Shown: in pieces, positions 1 to 8,189 of the stretch
Layout of the letters: each line of letters begins with the position of its first letter
Numbering within the stretch: the first letter of the stretch is position 1
DNA from: Rhodovulum marinum
GTDB taxonomy: Bacteria > Pseudomonadota > Alphaproteobacteria > Rhodobacterales > Rhodobacteraceae
Length of the DNA stretch: 64,000 bases
Direction of reading: 5' to 3'
Assembly: GCF_004343075.1 (NCBI RefSeq)
Contig: NZ_SLXP01000009.1
Coordinates: 62,001 to 126,000, forward strand
Translations under genes and position numbers: made by a program
Notes under the pieces: model-generated
What the model was told of the DNA's origin: nothing
The model's input: only the letters and a program-made list of their open reading frames with translations
The model's database searches: none

Positions 1-469
1 GGTGGCGGCCTGCATCCTCGTCTACCTGCTGATCTGGCGCACGCGGCTGGGCTATGAAATCCGCGCGCAGGGCCATTCCGAACCCGCGGCGATCTATGCC
101 GGCATCCGGCCCGTGCGCATCGTCATGGCGGCGATGCTGATCTCGGGTGCGCTGGCGGGGCTGATGGCGGTGAACAACGTGATGGGCGAGGCCGAACGGC
201 TGGTGCTGAACTCGGTCGAGGGGGCGGGCTTCATCGGCATCGCGGTCGCGCTGATGGGGCGCAGCCACCCGTTCGGCGTATTCCTCGCCGCGATCCTGTT
301 CGGGTTTCTCTACCAGGGCGGCGCGGAACTGGCGCTGTGGACGGACATTCCGCGTGAACTCATCGTGGTGATCCAGGCGCTTGTCATCCTGTTCACCGGG
401 GCGCTGGACAACATGGTGCGGATGCCGCTGGAACGGCTGTTCCTGGGCCTGCGAAAGGGGCGCGCCTGA
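1..469 (+). CDS. Nucleoside-type ABC transporter permease, C-terminal part (partial)
   Basis: The gene enters from the left edge and its start is not in the window; about 155 residues are visible. They are strongly hydrophobic with a charged segment (RAQGHSEPAAIYAGI) typical of the cytoplasmic coupling loop of BPD_transp_2 (ribose/nucleoside/branched-chain) permeases, followed by several membrane helices. Its TGA overlaps the ATG of the next permease by one base, so the two are translationally coupled. By family and arrangement this is the first permease of a BmpA/NupPQ-like nucleoside importer; the ATPase and binding protein would lie upstream. The exact substrate is inference. Confidence 0.85.
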   Translation, partial: VAACILVYLLIWRTRLGYEIRAQGHSEPAAIYAGIRPVRIVMAAMLISGALAGLMAVNNVMGEAERLVLNSVEGAGFIGIAVALMGRSHPFGVFLAAILFGFLYQGGAELALWTDIPRELIVVIQALVILFTGALDNMVRMPLERLFLGLRKGRA

Positions 470-1434
470 TGGATTTCGCCACGATCCTGCAGGTGCTCGA
501 CTCCACCGTGCGGCTGGCCACGCCGCTTTTGCTGGCCTGCCTTGCGGGGCTGTTTTCCGAACGCGCCGGCATCTTCGACATCGGGCTCGAGGGCAAGATG
601 CTGTTCGCGGCCTTCTTTTCCGCCGCCACCGCCGCCGTCACCGGGTCGGTCTGGCTGGGGCTGCTGGCGGGGATAGTGTCGTCGATGGTGCTGGCGGGCA
701 TCCATGGCCTTGCCTCGATCACCTTCCGCGGCAACCAGTTGATCTCGGGCGTGGCGATCAACTTTCTGGCCGCGGGCCTGACCGTCGTCATCGCGCAGGA
801 CTGGTTTTCCCAGGGCGGACGCACGCCGTCCCTTCTGGGAGGTGCACGGTTCAACCCGATCACCCTGCCCTTCGCCGAAACCCTGCAACCGGTGCCGATC
901 CTCGGCCCCGTCTACCACGACCTGATCTCGGGCCACACGATCCCCGTCTATTTCGCCTTCGCGATGGTACCCTTCACCTGGTGGCTGCTGTTCCGCACCC
1001 GCTTTGGCCTGCGCCTGCGCGCGGTCGGCGACAGCCCCGAGGCGCTGGACACCGCCGGTGTCTCGGTCGTCGCCACGCGCTATGCCGCCGTCGCCATCTG
1101 CGGCGTGCTGTGCGGCATCGCGGGGGCTTATCTCGCCACCGCGCTGCAGGCGGGCTTCGTCAAGGACATGACCGCGGGGCGGGGTTACATCGCGCTGGCC
1201 GCGCTGATCTTCGCGAAATGGCGGCCCTGGTATGCGCTTTCGGCCACGCTTCTGTTCGGGCTGTTGCAGGCGGTCGCGCTGCGCTACCAGAATATCGACC
1301 TCGGCGGCATCGTGGTTCCGGTGCAGGTGATGGACGCGCTGCCCTATATCCTGACCGTGGTGATCCTGGCAGGGTTCGTCGGCCGGGCGATCCCTCCCCG
1401 CGCCGGCGGCGAGCCCTACGTGAAGGAACGCTAG
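469..1434 (+). CDS. Nucleoside-type ABC transporter permease, second subunit
   Basis: This 321-residue inner-membrane protein has eight or more hydrophobic segments and the BPD_transp_2 hallmarks: SERAGIFDIGLEGKM-type residues near position 35 and a coupling loop RAVGDSPEALDTAG near residue 185. It is the YufQ/NupQ-like partner of the preceding permease, with which it overlaps by one base. The pair would form the heterodimeric channel of an ABC importer, probably for nucleosides or purines. No transporter ATPase follows, so the operon seems to end here. The substrate is inferred from family resemblance only. Confidence 0.88.
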   Translation: MDFATILQVLDSTVRLATPLLLACLAGLFSERAGIFDIGLEGKMLFAAFFSAATAAVTGSVWLGLLAGIVSSMVLAGIHGLASITFRGNQLISGVAINFLAAGLTVVIAQDWFSQGGRTPSLLGGARFNPITLPFAETLQPVPILGPVYHDLISGHTIPVYFAFAMVPFTWWLLFRTRFGLRLRAVGDSPEALDTAGVSVVATRYAAVAICGVLCGIAGAYLATALQAGFVKDMTAGRGYIALAALIFAKWRPWYALSATLLFGLLQAVALRYQNIDLGGIVVPVQVMDALPYILTVVILAGFVGRAIPPRAGGEPYVKER

Positions 1435-1484
1435 GGCGCGCAGCCACCTTGCCAGAACCGGGCCCAAGGCATTAGGGACCATAC

Positions 1485-2399
1485 ATGCAGATTTACCTGC
1501 CCATCGCCGAGGTTTCCGTAAACGCCTTTCTGCTTTTGGGGCTGGGCGGGCTGGTGGGCATTCTCTCGGGCATGTTCGGGGTGGGCGGCGGGTTCCTCAT
1601 CACGCCGCTTCTGTTCTTCGTGGGCATCCCGCCCGCCGTCGCGGTCGCCACCTCGGCCAGCCAGACGGTGGCCTCGTCCTTTTCCGGCGTGCTCGCCCAT
1701 CTCCGGCGCAAGACGGTCGATTTCCGAATGGGCACGGTGCTGCTGATCGGCGGGCTTGCGGGTGCGGCGGCCGGTATCGCGATCTTCAACATCCTGCGCC
1801 AGCAGGGCCAGGTCGATCTTCTGGTCAAGCTGTGCTACGTCGTGTTCCTCGGCGTGATCGGCCTTCTGATGCTGGTCGAAAGCCTGCGCACCATCCGCCG
1901 GATGCGCGGCGGCAAGACCACGCCCAAGCGGCGCCAGCGCACCTGGGTCCACGCGCTGCCCTTCAAGATGCGGTTCCGCACCTCGGGGCTTTACATCTCG
2001 GTGATCCCGCCGCTGGTCGTGGGGGCGGCGGTGGGCGTGCTGGCGGCGATCATGGGGGTGGGCGGCGGTTTCATCATGGTGCCGGCGATGATCTACATCC
2101 TCGGCATGCCGACCAAGGTGGTGGTCGGCACCTCGCTGTTCCAGATCATCTTCGTCACCGGCTTCAGCACGCTGTTGCACGCCACCACGAACTATACCGT
2201 CGACCTCGGCCTGGCGCTGCTGTTGCTGGTGGGCGGCGTGATCGGGGCGCAGATCGGCACGCAGATCGGCCTGCGGATGAAGGCCGAACAGCTGCGCATC
2301 CTGCTTGCGGTGCTGGTGCTGGCGGTCTGCGGCATGCTGGCCCGCGACCTGCTGGTGCGCCCCGACGAGCTGTATTCCATCGCGATGGGGCCGCGCTGA
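1485..2399 (+). CDS. TauE/SafE (TSUP) family membrane permease
   Basis: This 304-residue protein is an internal duplication. Two glycine-rich motifs, GMFGVGGGFLITPLL near residue 30 and AIMGVGGGFIMVPAMI near residue 190, each open a four-helix half, as in the TSUP family of exporters for sulfite, sulfoacetate and related anions. A basic cytoplasmic loop (RRMRGGKTTPKRRQR) separates the halves. The stop overlaps the start of the next gene (TGATG), so the two are coupled. That partner, TIGR02186, is a regular companion of this TSUP subgroup in alphaproteobacteria. The transported anion cannot be read from sequence. Confidence 0.9.
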   Translation: MQIYLPIAEVSVNAFLLLGLGGLVGILSGMFGVGGGFLITPLLFFVGIPPAVAVATSASQTVASSFSGVLAHLRRKTVDFRMGTVLLIGGLAGAAAGIAIFNILRQQGQVDLLVKLCYVVFLGVIGLLMLVESLRTIRRMRGGKTTPKRRQRTWVHALPFKMRFRTSGLYISVIPPLVVGAAVGVLAAIMGVGGGFIMVPAMIYILGMPTKVVVGTSLFQIIFVTGFSTLLHATTNYTVDLGLALLLLVGGVIGAQIGTQIGLRMKAEQLRILLAVLVLAVCGMLARDLLVRPDELYSIAMGPR

Positions 2400-3154
2400 T
2401 GCTGTGGCGGGTGCTTTTGCTGTGCCTTTTCGCGGCGCTTCCGGCGCGGGGAGAAACGGTCGTCGCCGGGCTCAGCCAGACCCGCGTCGCGATCACCACC
2501 AATTTCGCCGGATCCGAGATCCTGATCTTCGGCGCGGTCCGCCGCGAGGCCCCCCTGCCCGCGGGCCCGCTGCATGTCGTCGTCACCGTGGCGGGCCCCT
2601 CGACCCCCGTCACCGTCCGGCGCAAGGACCGCCGCGCCGGCATCTGGGTCAACACCGACGCGGTCGAGATCGACGCCGCCCCCAGCTTTTACGCCGTTGC
2701 CGCCACCGCGCCGCTGGCCGAGACGCTGTCCGATACCGAGGACCTGCGCCGCAAGGTCTCGATCCAGCGGGCGATCCGCGCCGTCGGCAGCGCGACCGAA
2801 TCCGCCGATGCCCAGACCTTCACCGAGGCGCTGATCCGCATCCGCAAGGACAAGGGGCTGTACCAGGAATTGCCCGGCGCCGTGACGCTCAGCGAGGACA
2901 CGCTGTTCCGCACCTCGATCGCGCTGCCGGCAAACCTGACCGAGGGCGATTACACGACGCGCATCTTCCTGACCCGCGAGGGCACCGTGATCGACGCCTA
3001 TGACACGACGATCGGCGTGCGCAAGGTGGGGCTGGAACGCTGGACCTACACGTTGGCGCACGAACGGCCGCTGGTCTACGGCATCCTGTCGCTGGCCATC
3101 GCCATCGGCGCGGGCTGGGGCGCTTCGGCGCTGTTCCGGCTGGTCCGGGGCTGA
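2399..3154 (+). CDS. TIGR02186 family membrane-anchored periplasmic protein
   Basis: The start is the ATG at 2399 that overlaps the TSUP stop; a longer frame upstream is a shadow of that gene. The 251-residue product begins with a signal-like segment (MLWRVLLLCLFAALPARG), has a beta-rich extracytoplasmic body and ends with one membrane helix (about residues 225-245) followed by a short basic tail. This is the layout of TIGR02186 proteins, which accompany TauE/SafE permeases. A role as an accessory subunit of that permease is inferred from coupling; no catalytic motif is visible. Confidence 0.85.
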   Translation: MLWRVLLLCLFAALPARGETVVAGLSQTRVAITTNFAGSEILIFGAVRREAPLPAGPLHVVVTVAGPSTPVTVRRKDRRAGIWVNTDAVEIDAAPSFYAVAATAPLAETLSDTEDLRRKVSIQRAIRAVGSATESADAQTFTEALIRIRKDKGLYQELPGAVTLSEDTLFRTSIALPANLTEGDYTTRIFLTREGTVIDAYDTTIGVRKVGLERWTYTLAHERPLVYGILSLAIAIGAGWGASALFRLVRG

Positions 3155-3161
3155 CCCGGCC

Positions 3162-4694
3162 TCAGCCCTCCTCGCCCCCCGGCGTCAGGGTCAGCGGCGC
3201 GGCCGGCGCCACCAGGTCGTCGGTGCCCAGCGGCCGGGCGGGCCGCCCCAGGCGATAGCGCGTGACCCAGATCAGCCGCTTTTCGGCCCGCGTGATCGCC
3301 ACATAGGCCAACCGTTTCCACAGCGGTTGCCCGGCCTCGCTGCGGCCCGCCCGCGCCGCCGCCCACAGGTCGGGCGCGAACACCTGCACCGCTTCCCATT
3401 GCGATCCTTGCGCCTTGTGGATCGTCACCGCCGCCCCGTGCAGGAAGGCCGCGCCCATGTTGGCGGCAAATGGGATGAACGGCTCTTCTTCCTCGGGCAG
3501 CTCGATCTTGACGATCGAGGCGGCCGAGATCTGCGGATCTTCGGCCCCGATGACGTGCAGCCGCGAGAAGCCGGGCTTGCGGCCGGGGCCCAGATAGATC
3601 ACCTGCGCCCCCTTGATCAGCCCCCGCGCCTCCAGGTCCAGCCGCTTGCGCCGGTGCTTCAGCGGCAGTTCGATGCCGTCGCAGATCAACGGCTCGCCCG
3701 ACAACAGCGCGTCCTCGGGGGCGCCATGGGCCCGGCGAAAGGCATGGATCAGCCGGATGCGCGTGGCGTTGCGCCAGACCAGCACGGGCGACCGCGCCAT
3801 CAGGTCGGAATCGACGCGCGGCGCGACCACCACCCGGTCGTCGCGTGCGGCGGCCTGTTCGACCATCCGCTCGAACGCCTCGAACCCCAGGTCGGGGTCG
3901 GACAGCGCGTGCGCCAGGTCCAGGATCGGGTTGTCGTCGGCCTGCCGGTGCACCCGGTGCAGGGTCAGCTTCTGCGCCTCGGGCAGCCCGTCGAACACCA
4001 TCGCGCCCGACTGGTTCACCGGGGCCAGCTGCGCGGGATCGCCGAACAGCACCAGCGCCGGGAACAGCTCCTTGAGGTCGTCGAATTGCCGCGCGTCCAG
4101 CATCGAGGCCTCGTCGACGAAGCCGATATCCAGCGGCTCGTCGCGCCGCTTCCAGCCCTTGATGAAATCGCTGCCCCGCAGCCCCGCGGCGGCCAGCGCG
4201 CCGGGCACCGACTTGACGCTTTGGTAAAACGCGTGCGCGCGATCCAGCGCCGCCTCGGTCAGCCCCTCGATCTGGGGCCGCTCGCCCTCGCCGGTCAGCC
4301 ACTCGGCGATCTTCTCGTATTCGGGGTCGTAGACCGGGGTATAGATGATGCGGTGAATCGTCGTGGCGGGCACCCCGCGGGTGCGCAGCACGCTCGCCGC
4401 CTTGTTGGTCGGCGCCAGGATCGCCAGCGTGCGCCGGTCGCGGCGCCGCCGCCCCTCGTAATCGCCCGAAACGGTTTCGACGCCCGCCTCCTCCAGCGCC
4501 CCGACCAGCCGGGACAGCAACATCGTCTTGCCGGACCCGGCCTTGCCGGTGATCGCCAAAAGCGCCTCTTTCCCCTCCGCCCGGGGGGTCAGCGCGCCCG
4601 CGTCTATATCCACGCCGACACCGCGCAGCATCTCTGCCACGCGGTCATGGGCCTCGGCCTGGTCATCGGAAAAAACAAGGGCAGGAACGCTCAT
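3162..4694 (-). CDS. RecD/PIF1-like ATP-dependent DNA helicase
   Basis: The 510-residue protein has a Walker A motif GKAGSGKT at residues 50-57, a motif LAPTNKAA near 130, FVDEAS (Walker B) near 205, FGDPAQLAPV near 230, and a C-terminal UvrD_C_2 part with TIHKAQGSQW and YVAITRAEKRLIWVTR. These are superfamily 1B helicase motifs in the right order. The protein resembles stand-alone RecD-like helicases common in Rhodobacterales rather than the RecD subunit of RecBCD, since no recB or recC neighbours it. It is convergent with the TIGR02186 gene, with seven bases between the stops. The cellular role (repair or recombination) is inferred. Confidence 0.88.
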   Translation of the reverse strand: MSVPALVFSDDQAEAHDRVAEMLRGVGVDIDAGALTPRAEGKEALLAITGKAGSGKTMLLSRLVGALEEAGVETVSGDYEGRRRRDRRTLAILAPTNKAASVLRTRGVPATTIHRIIYTPVYDPEYEKIAEWLTGEGERPQIEGLTEAALDRAHAFYQSVKSVPGALAAAGLRGSDFIKGWKRRDEPLDIGFVDEASMLDARQFDDLKELFPALVLFGDPAQLAPVNQSGAMVFDGLPEAQKLTLHRVHRQADDNPILDLAHALSDPDLGFEAFERMVEQAAARDDRVVVAPRVDSDLMARSPVLVWRNATRIRLIHAFRRAHGAPEDALLSGEPLICDGIELPLKHRRKRLDLEARGLIKGAQVIYLGPGRKPGFSRLHVIGAEDPQISAASIVKIELPEEEEPFIPFAANMGAAFLHGAAVTIHKAQGSQWEAVQVFAPDLWAAARAGRSEAGQPLWKRLAYVAITRAEKRLIWVTRYRLGRPARPLGTDDLVAPAAPLTLTPGGEEG

Positions 4695-4735
4695 GGGCGG
4701 AGCCTACAGGCACCGCCCATGGGGGGCCAGCGCGA

Positions 4736-5380
4736 TCAGGCCGCTTCCAGGATGCTCTTTTTCTCGGGCGCGGCGGCCGAGAACGCGGCGTTGAACCATT
4801 CCAGCGAGGTCTCGCGCGAAATACCCAGGCGGCGCAGCGTGCGCGGCCAGGCCTCGGGCTTCATTTCCCACAGACCCACGGCGATCTTGTCGCGGCCTTC
4901 ACCGGCGGTGCCGATCACGTCGGGTTCCACGCCCAGCAGGCGATAGATGCGTTCCATCCGCGGATCGAACACGGCCACGAAATGCTCGATCGCGAATTGC
5001 GCCATCACTTCTCCCGCGCCCAGCACCAGCGCCGCCGACACCTCGCGCCCCGCGTCGGGCGCCAGGCAGAAGCGGGTGCATTCCCAGATCAGCGGGCTTT
5101 CGATGCGCACGCCGTCGGTCAGGTGCAGGAAATGTTCGTTCACCATGGTCCGCCCGGTCGTCGGCAGGAACCGCATCGACCCGCCATGGGTGCCGTCGGC
5201 GCGTTCCCAGATCACGTAAAGCGGGTTCAGCGCGTCGTATTGGTCACGCTCCTCGCCCTTGTCGTTCACGCTGACCTCCCAGCCCAGGCGGTCGTGGAAC
5301 TGGATCGCGCGATCGCGGAACATCGTATCGCGCAGACGCGGGAACTTGTGGAGATCGACGCCGTAGATGTAACGAAGCAT
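4736..5380 (-). CDS. luxI: Acyl-homoserine-lactone synthase (LuxI family)
   Basis: This makes N-acyl-homoserine lactone from S-adenosylmethionine and an acyl carrier. The ATG at 5380 (MLRYIYGVDLHKFP) is chosen because the family begins here, whereas the 33 extra codons of the longer frame look like leader DNA. The 214-residue product keeps the conserved set: FRDRAIQFHDRLGW near 17-30, DQYDALNPLYV near 43-54, GGSMRFLPTTG near 64-74 and IWECTRFCL near 95. It lies downstream of luxR on the same strand, separated by a 130-base leader with a strong inverted repeat covering its ribosome binding site. Acyl chain length cannot be predicted. Confidence 0.95.
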   Translation of the reverse strand: MLRYIYGVDLHKFPRLRDTMFRDRAIQFHDRLGWEVSVNDKGEERDQYDALNPLYVIWERADGTHGGSMRFLPTTGRTMVNEHFLHLTDGVRIESPLIWECTRFCLAPDAGREVSAALVLGAGEVMAQFAIEHFVAVFDPRMERIYRLLGVEPDVIGTAGEGRDKIAVGLWEMKPEAWPRTLRRLGISRETSLEWFNAAFSAAAPEKKSILEAA

Positions 5381-5386
5381 TTCGGT

Positions 5387-5431
5387 AAGCCCTTTCCCAG
5401 TCGCTGACGGGAAGGAAATTACGAAGGGCTT
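5387..5431 (-). promoter_or_regulatory. Leader hairpin sequestering the luxI ribosome binding site
   Basis: In the luxI 5' leader AAGCCCTT (5387-5394) is matched by AAGGGCTT (5424-5431). Inside it a second stem pairs TTCCC-A-GTC (5394-5402) with GACGGGAA (5406-5413) around a three-base loop, with a single bulged A. The arm nearest the gene contains the AAAGGG Shine-Dalgarno, about seven bases before the luxI ATG. If the RNA folds this way the ribosome site is covered. The pairing is seen directly; a regulatory effect is inference. Confidence 0.55.
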
Positions 5432-5510
5432 GGTTACCGCTGCCCTAACGCTGCGCGCCGTTTCTGCAACGCAGCGCAACAGAACGCATCGTGAACACGA
5501 ACTGTTGCCG

Positions 5511-6224
5511 TTACAGCACGATCAGCCCCGCGCTCAGCGCGCGCGCGACCGCATGGGTGGTGTTCAGCGCCCCCAGCTTGTGGCGCGCGGCCTCGATATA
5601 GACCCGAAGCGTGTGTTCCGAGATCTGCAACTCGTCGGCCGCCTGCGCGCGACTCAGCCCCTTGGCCAGCAACGTCATCGCCGACAGCTCGCGCGGCGAC
5701 AGCGCGGCGGTGGGCGCGGGGTCCGCGCCACGTTCGAATTCCAGGGCTTTCCGGTTGAAATCATGCGCGATCAGGATCAGGTCGCGCTTGTTCGCCTCGA
5801 TGAAGCGTTCCCACTCGGTATCGGTACAGCTGTTGTTCACCGTGAACAGGGCGAACTGTCCCTTGGGGCCATGTATCGGCACCGAGAATCCCTGATTCCC
5901 GACCCCGTGGGCCACCGCATCGGCAAAGAAGGCCCGCGCCGACTTGGATGACCAATCCAGCTGCTTCCAGTCGATCGGGTGGAATCGCTGAAAGCAGCCA
6001 AGGATGACCGGGTCCATCCGCAGGTAATCGCATTCCAGGTATCGGTCGACCCAATCGGTGCTGTATGTGCCCGCCCCGTAGCGCTCTCCGACGCTATTCA
6101 CCCAGTGATAGACGACATGGCTTACGCCGTAATGGTCGCGCAGTTCCTCGGTCGCAAGCTGAAGATGCTCAAGCGTCGTTGCCCGTTGCAAGCGGTCGAG
6201 GAACGATTCTAAGACGTCTTTCAT
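5511..6224 (-). CDS. luxR: LuxR-type autoinducer-binding transcriptional regulator
   Basis: The 237-residue protein has an N-terminal autoinducer-binding domain (about 20-160) with the conserved pocket residues in YHWVNS, DYLRMDPVIL and FHPIDWKQLDW. A C-terminal LuxR helix-turn-helix (about 172-232) contains LSPRELSAMTLLAKGLSRAQ and the recognition-helix region ISEHTLRVYIEAARHKLG. It should bind the signal made by the adjacent LuxI and regulate target promoters. Its 5' end overlaps the 3' end of a small upstream ORF by 56 bases, so the two are probably cotranscribed; luxI follows 130 bases downstream. Confidence 0.95.
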   Translation of the reverse strand: MKDVLESFLDRLQRATTLEHLQLATEELRDHYGVSHVVYHWVNSVGERYGAGTYSTDWVDRYLECDYLRMDPVILGCFQRFHPIDWKQLDWSSKSARAFFADAVAHGVGNQGFSVPIHGPKGQFALFTVNNSCTDTEWERFIEANKRDLILIAHDFNRKALEFERGADPAPTAALSPRELSAMTLLAKGLSRAQAADELQISEHTLRVYIEAARHKLGALNTTHAVARALSAGLIVL

Positions 6225-6426
6225 TACCCGTCGTTATTCCCACCGGGGCCCGGCAGGCCCCGTTTCCCCCAGCTTCCGCGCACGCGGGCGCAGCCTCAAG
6301 CGAAGAGATCTCCACCGCGGCCAGGGCCTGGCAGGTGGACAACTCTTCCGAGAGCGCGACCAACCCGTTCTTGCGGGCATAATTCCTGAGATCCCCGAGA
6401 ATGTCGATCAGCCACTCGTGTTTCAT
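6169..6426 (-). CDS. Small conserved hypothetical protein upstream of luxR
   Basis: The ATG at 6426 is preceded by GGGGAAG at suitable spacing; a TTG five codons upstream is the alternative. The first 50 residues (MKHEWLIDILGDLRNYARKN, then ...LVALSEELSTCQALAAVEISS) look like a real helical domain, and I have the impression that such short ORFs sit beside luxR in other Rhodobacterales. The last 30 residues run into luxR in another frame and look less constrained. No function is recognised. Because of the overlap, its translation may control luxR expression. Confidence 0.6.
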   Translation of the reverse strand: MKHEWLIDILGDLRNYARKNGLVALSEELSTCQALAAVEISSLEAAPACAEAGGNGACRAPVGITTGNERRLRIVPRPLATGNDA

Positions 6427-6597
6427 GGTTTTCTTCCCCAAGTGGTTAATGAAGCGTTAACACAAGCCTAGCACGAGTTAACTTTCCGAGATATTCACCG
6501 ATTTTCACTCCCCAGAAATGGTGAGGTGAGGGATTCCAAGGCCTTGATTTCCCCGGTGTGGCCGTCCGGCAACGCCCAACGGCCCCTCGGACAGGAA

Positions 6598-6630
6598 ACG
6601 GCCCGGGCCGGCAATGCCGGTCCGGGCCGT
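6598..6630 (-). terminator. Probable ccr transcription terminator
   Basis: A near-perfect inverted repeat pairs ACGGCCCGG-G-CCGGCA with TGCCGG-T-CCGGGCCGT around a one-base centre, 36 bases beyond the ccr stop. In the ccr direction the stem is followed by TTTCC, a short T run. The stem is very GC-rich, so it should be stable, but the weak T run leaves the mechanism uncertain. It also separates ccr from the luxR unit read in the same direction. Confidence 0.7.
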
Positions 6631-6665
6631 GCCCGCAACGCGAAACCTTTACCTTTCGGGCCGCC

Positions 6666-7958
6666 TCAGGCGCCCGTCCGGGCCTCCAGCACGTCCTCGA
6701 AGGTGCGCAACCCAGTGCGCGGCGCCTGCACCAGCACCGCCATGTTGCCGGGCTTGTGCTCGTTGTGCAGCATCTTGAGATGCGCGGCCGGGATTTCCGC
6801 CCAGGGGAACACCTCCGACATGCAGGGGTCCAGGCGGCGCTGGCACATCAGCCGGTTGGCGGCGGCGGCCTGTTTCAGGTGGGCGAAGTGGCTGCCCTGG
6901 ATGCGCTTCTGGTGCATCCAGACATAGCGCGCGTCCATCGTCAGGTTGAACCCGGAGGTCCCGGCGCAGATCACCACCATGCCGCCGCGTTTCACCACGA
7001 AGGTGGACACCGGGAAGGTCGCCTCGCCCGGGTGCTCGAACACCATGTCGACATTGTTGCCCTTGCCGGTGATGTCCCAGATCGCCTTGCCGAACTTGCG
7101 CGCCTCGCCGAACCACTCCTTGTATTCCGGCGTGTTGACCTTGGGCAGTTGCCCCCAGCACTTGAAATCCTTGCGGTTGATGACCCCCTTGGCGCCCAGG
7201 TCCATCACGAAATCCCGCTTGGATTCGTCCGAGATCACCCCGATCGCGTTGGCGCCCGCCGTGTTGATCAGCTGGATCGCGAAGGACCCCAGCCCGCCCG
7301 AGGCCCCCCAGACCAGCACGTTCTGGCCGGGCTTCAGCTCATGCGGATGATGGCCGAACAGCATCCGGTAGGCGGTGGCCAGCGTCAGCGTGTAGCAGGC
7401 CGATTCTTCCCAGGTCAGGTGCTTGGGCCGGGGCAGCAATTGCTGCGCCTGCACGCGGGTGAACTGCGCGAACGACCCGTCCGGGGTTTCATAGCCCCAG
7501 ATCCGCTGGCTGGGGCTGAACATCGGGTCGCCGCCGTTGCACTCTTCGTCGTCGCCGTCGTCCTGGTTGCAGTGGATCACGACCTCGTCGCCCACCTTCC
7601 AGTTCTTCACCGCCGACCCCACGGCCCAGATGATCCCCGAGGCGTCCGACCCCGCGATGTGATAGGGCGCGCCATGCCCGTCAAAGGGCGACACGGGCAC
7701 GCCCAGACCGGCCCAGATACCGTTATAGTTCACGCCCGCGGCCATCACGAGAACCAGAACCTCGTGGCTGTCGATCTCGGGGGTGTCCACCACCTCGACC
7801 TGGAAACTCTTGTCGGGGTCGCCGTGGCGTTCGCGGCGAATCGCCCAGGCATACATCTTGGGCGGCACGTAGCCGAGCGGCGGCATCTCGCCGATCTCGT
7901 ACAGCTCTTTCTCGGGCGCCTCGTAGGGGACGACGGACGGGTTGGTGTCGAGTGCCAT
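6666..7958 (-). CDS. ccr: Crotonyl-CoA carboxylase/reductase
   Basis: This is the key enzyme of the ethylmalonyl-CoA pathway: NADPH-dependent reductive carboxylation of crotonyl-CoA to ethylmalonyl-CoA in the cytoplasm. The start at 7958 (MALDTNPSV) is preceded by GGAGG six bases upstream and gives 430 residues, the family length; two ATGs up to 7 codons upstream are alternatives. It is a medium-chain reductase with the NADPH-binding GASGGLGSFAIQL motif, plus HCNQDDGDDEECNGGDPMFS, DMVFEHPGEATFPV and HKPGNMAVLVQAPRTGL stretches characteristic of Ccr. It is divergent from ecm, the next enzyme but one in the pathway. Confidence 0.97.
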   Translation of the reverse strand: MALDTNPSVVPYEAPEKELYEIGEMPPLGYVPPKMYAWAIRRERHGDPDKSFQVEVVDTPEIDSHEVLVLVMAAGVNYNGIWAGLGVPVSPFDGHGAPYHIAGSDASGIIWAVGSAVKNWKVGDEVVIHCNQDDGDDEECNGGDPMFSPSQRIWGYETPDGSFAQFTRVQAQQLLPRPKHLTWEESACYTLTLATAYRMLFGHHPHELKPGQNVLVWGASGGLGSFAIQLINTAGANAIGVISDESKRDFVMDLGAKGVINRKDFKCWGQLPKVNTPEYKEWFGEARKFGKAIWDITGKGNNVDMVFEHPGEATFPVSTFVVKRGGMVVICAGTSGFNLTMDARYVWMHQKRIQGSHFAHLKQAAAANRLMCQRRLDPCMSEVFPWAEIPAAHLKMLHNEHKPGNMAVLVQAPRTGLRTFEDVLEARTGA

Positions 7959-8032
7959 CGGGGCCTCCATGTCGCTCATGTTGTCGCCGCAGCGCAGAAT
8001 CGCCCGGCAGGTTCAGGTGAAATAGAATTCGC

Positions 8033-8048
8033 TGCGCAATTTTGCAAT
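8033..8048. promoter_or_regulatory. Candidate operator: adjacent TGCGCAAT and TTTGCAAT
   Basis: Two related octamers abut exactly in the ccr/ecm divergent intergenic region. The second is one base from TTTGCAAA, the half-site I associate with ScfR-family short-chain acyl-CoA regulators such as PccR. A TTGCGCAA palindrome also occurs upstream of mcl2 (19511-19518). The repeats are seen in the sequence; the regulator is inferred. Confidence 0.4.
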
Positions 8049-8189
8049 AGACAAAGGCAGTGAATGAGTAATTTTATGTCCCCGCCGCTGCGCCCCACGC
8101 CGCAACGCAGCGAATTGACATCGCCAGATTCTTTCCCGTATCACCGCGAGAGCGAAATTTTATTGCCACCTGTTCCCGCGAGGCGCGCC

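Noticed and set aside
310-1482. 390-codon minus-strand frame over the ABC permease genes
   Set aside because: Composition is Arg/Gly/Asp/His-rich without domains and it is the antisense shadow of two convincing membrane proteins.
3000-4946. 648-codon plus-strand frame over the helicase gene
   Set aside because: It mirrors the RecD-like helicase, which has ordered helicase motifs on the minus strand; the plus-strand product has none.
5496-5513. Lux-box-like CTGTAACGGCAACAG between luxR and luxI
   Set aside because: The CTG and CAG ends are nine bases apart instead of the usual ten, it includes the luxR stop codon and the internal match to a lux box is poor.
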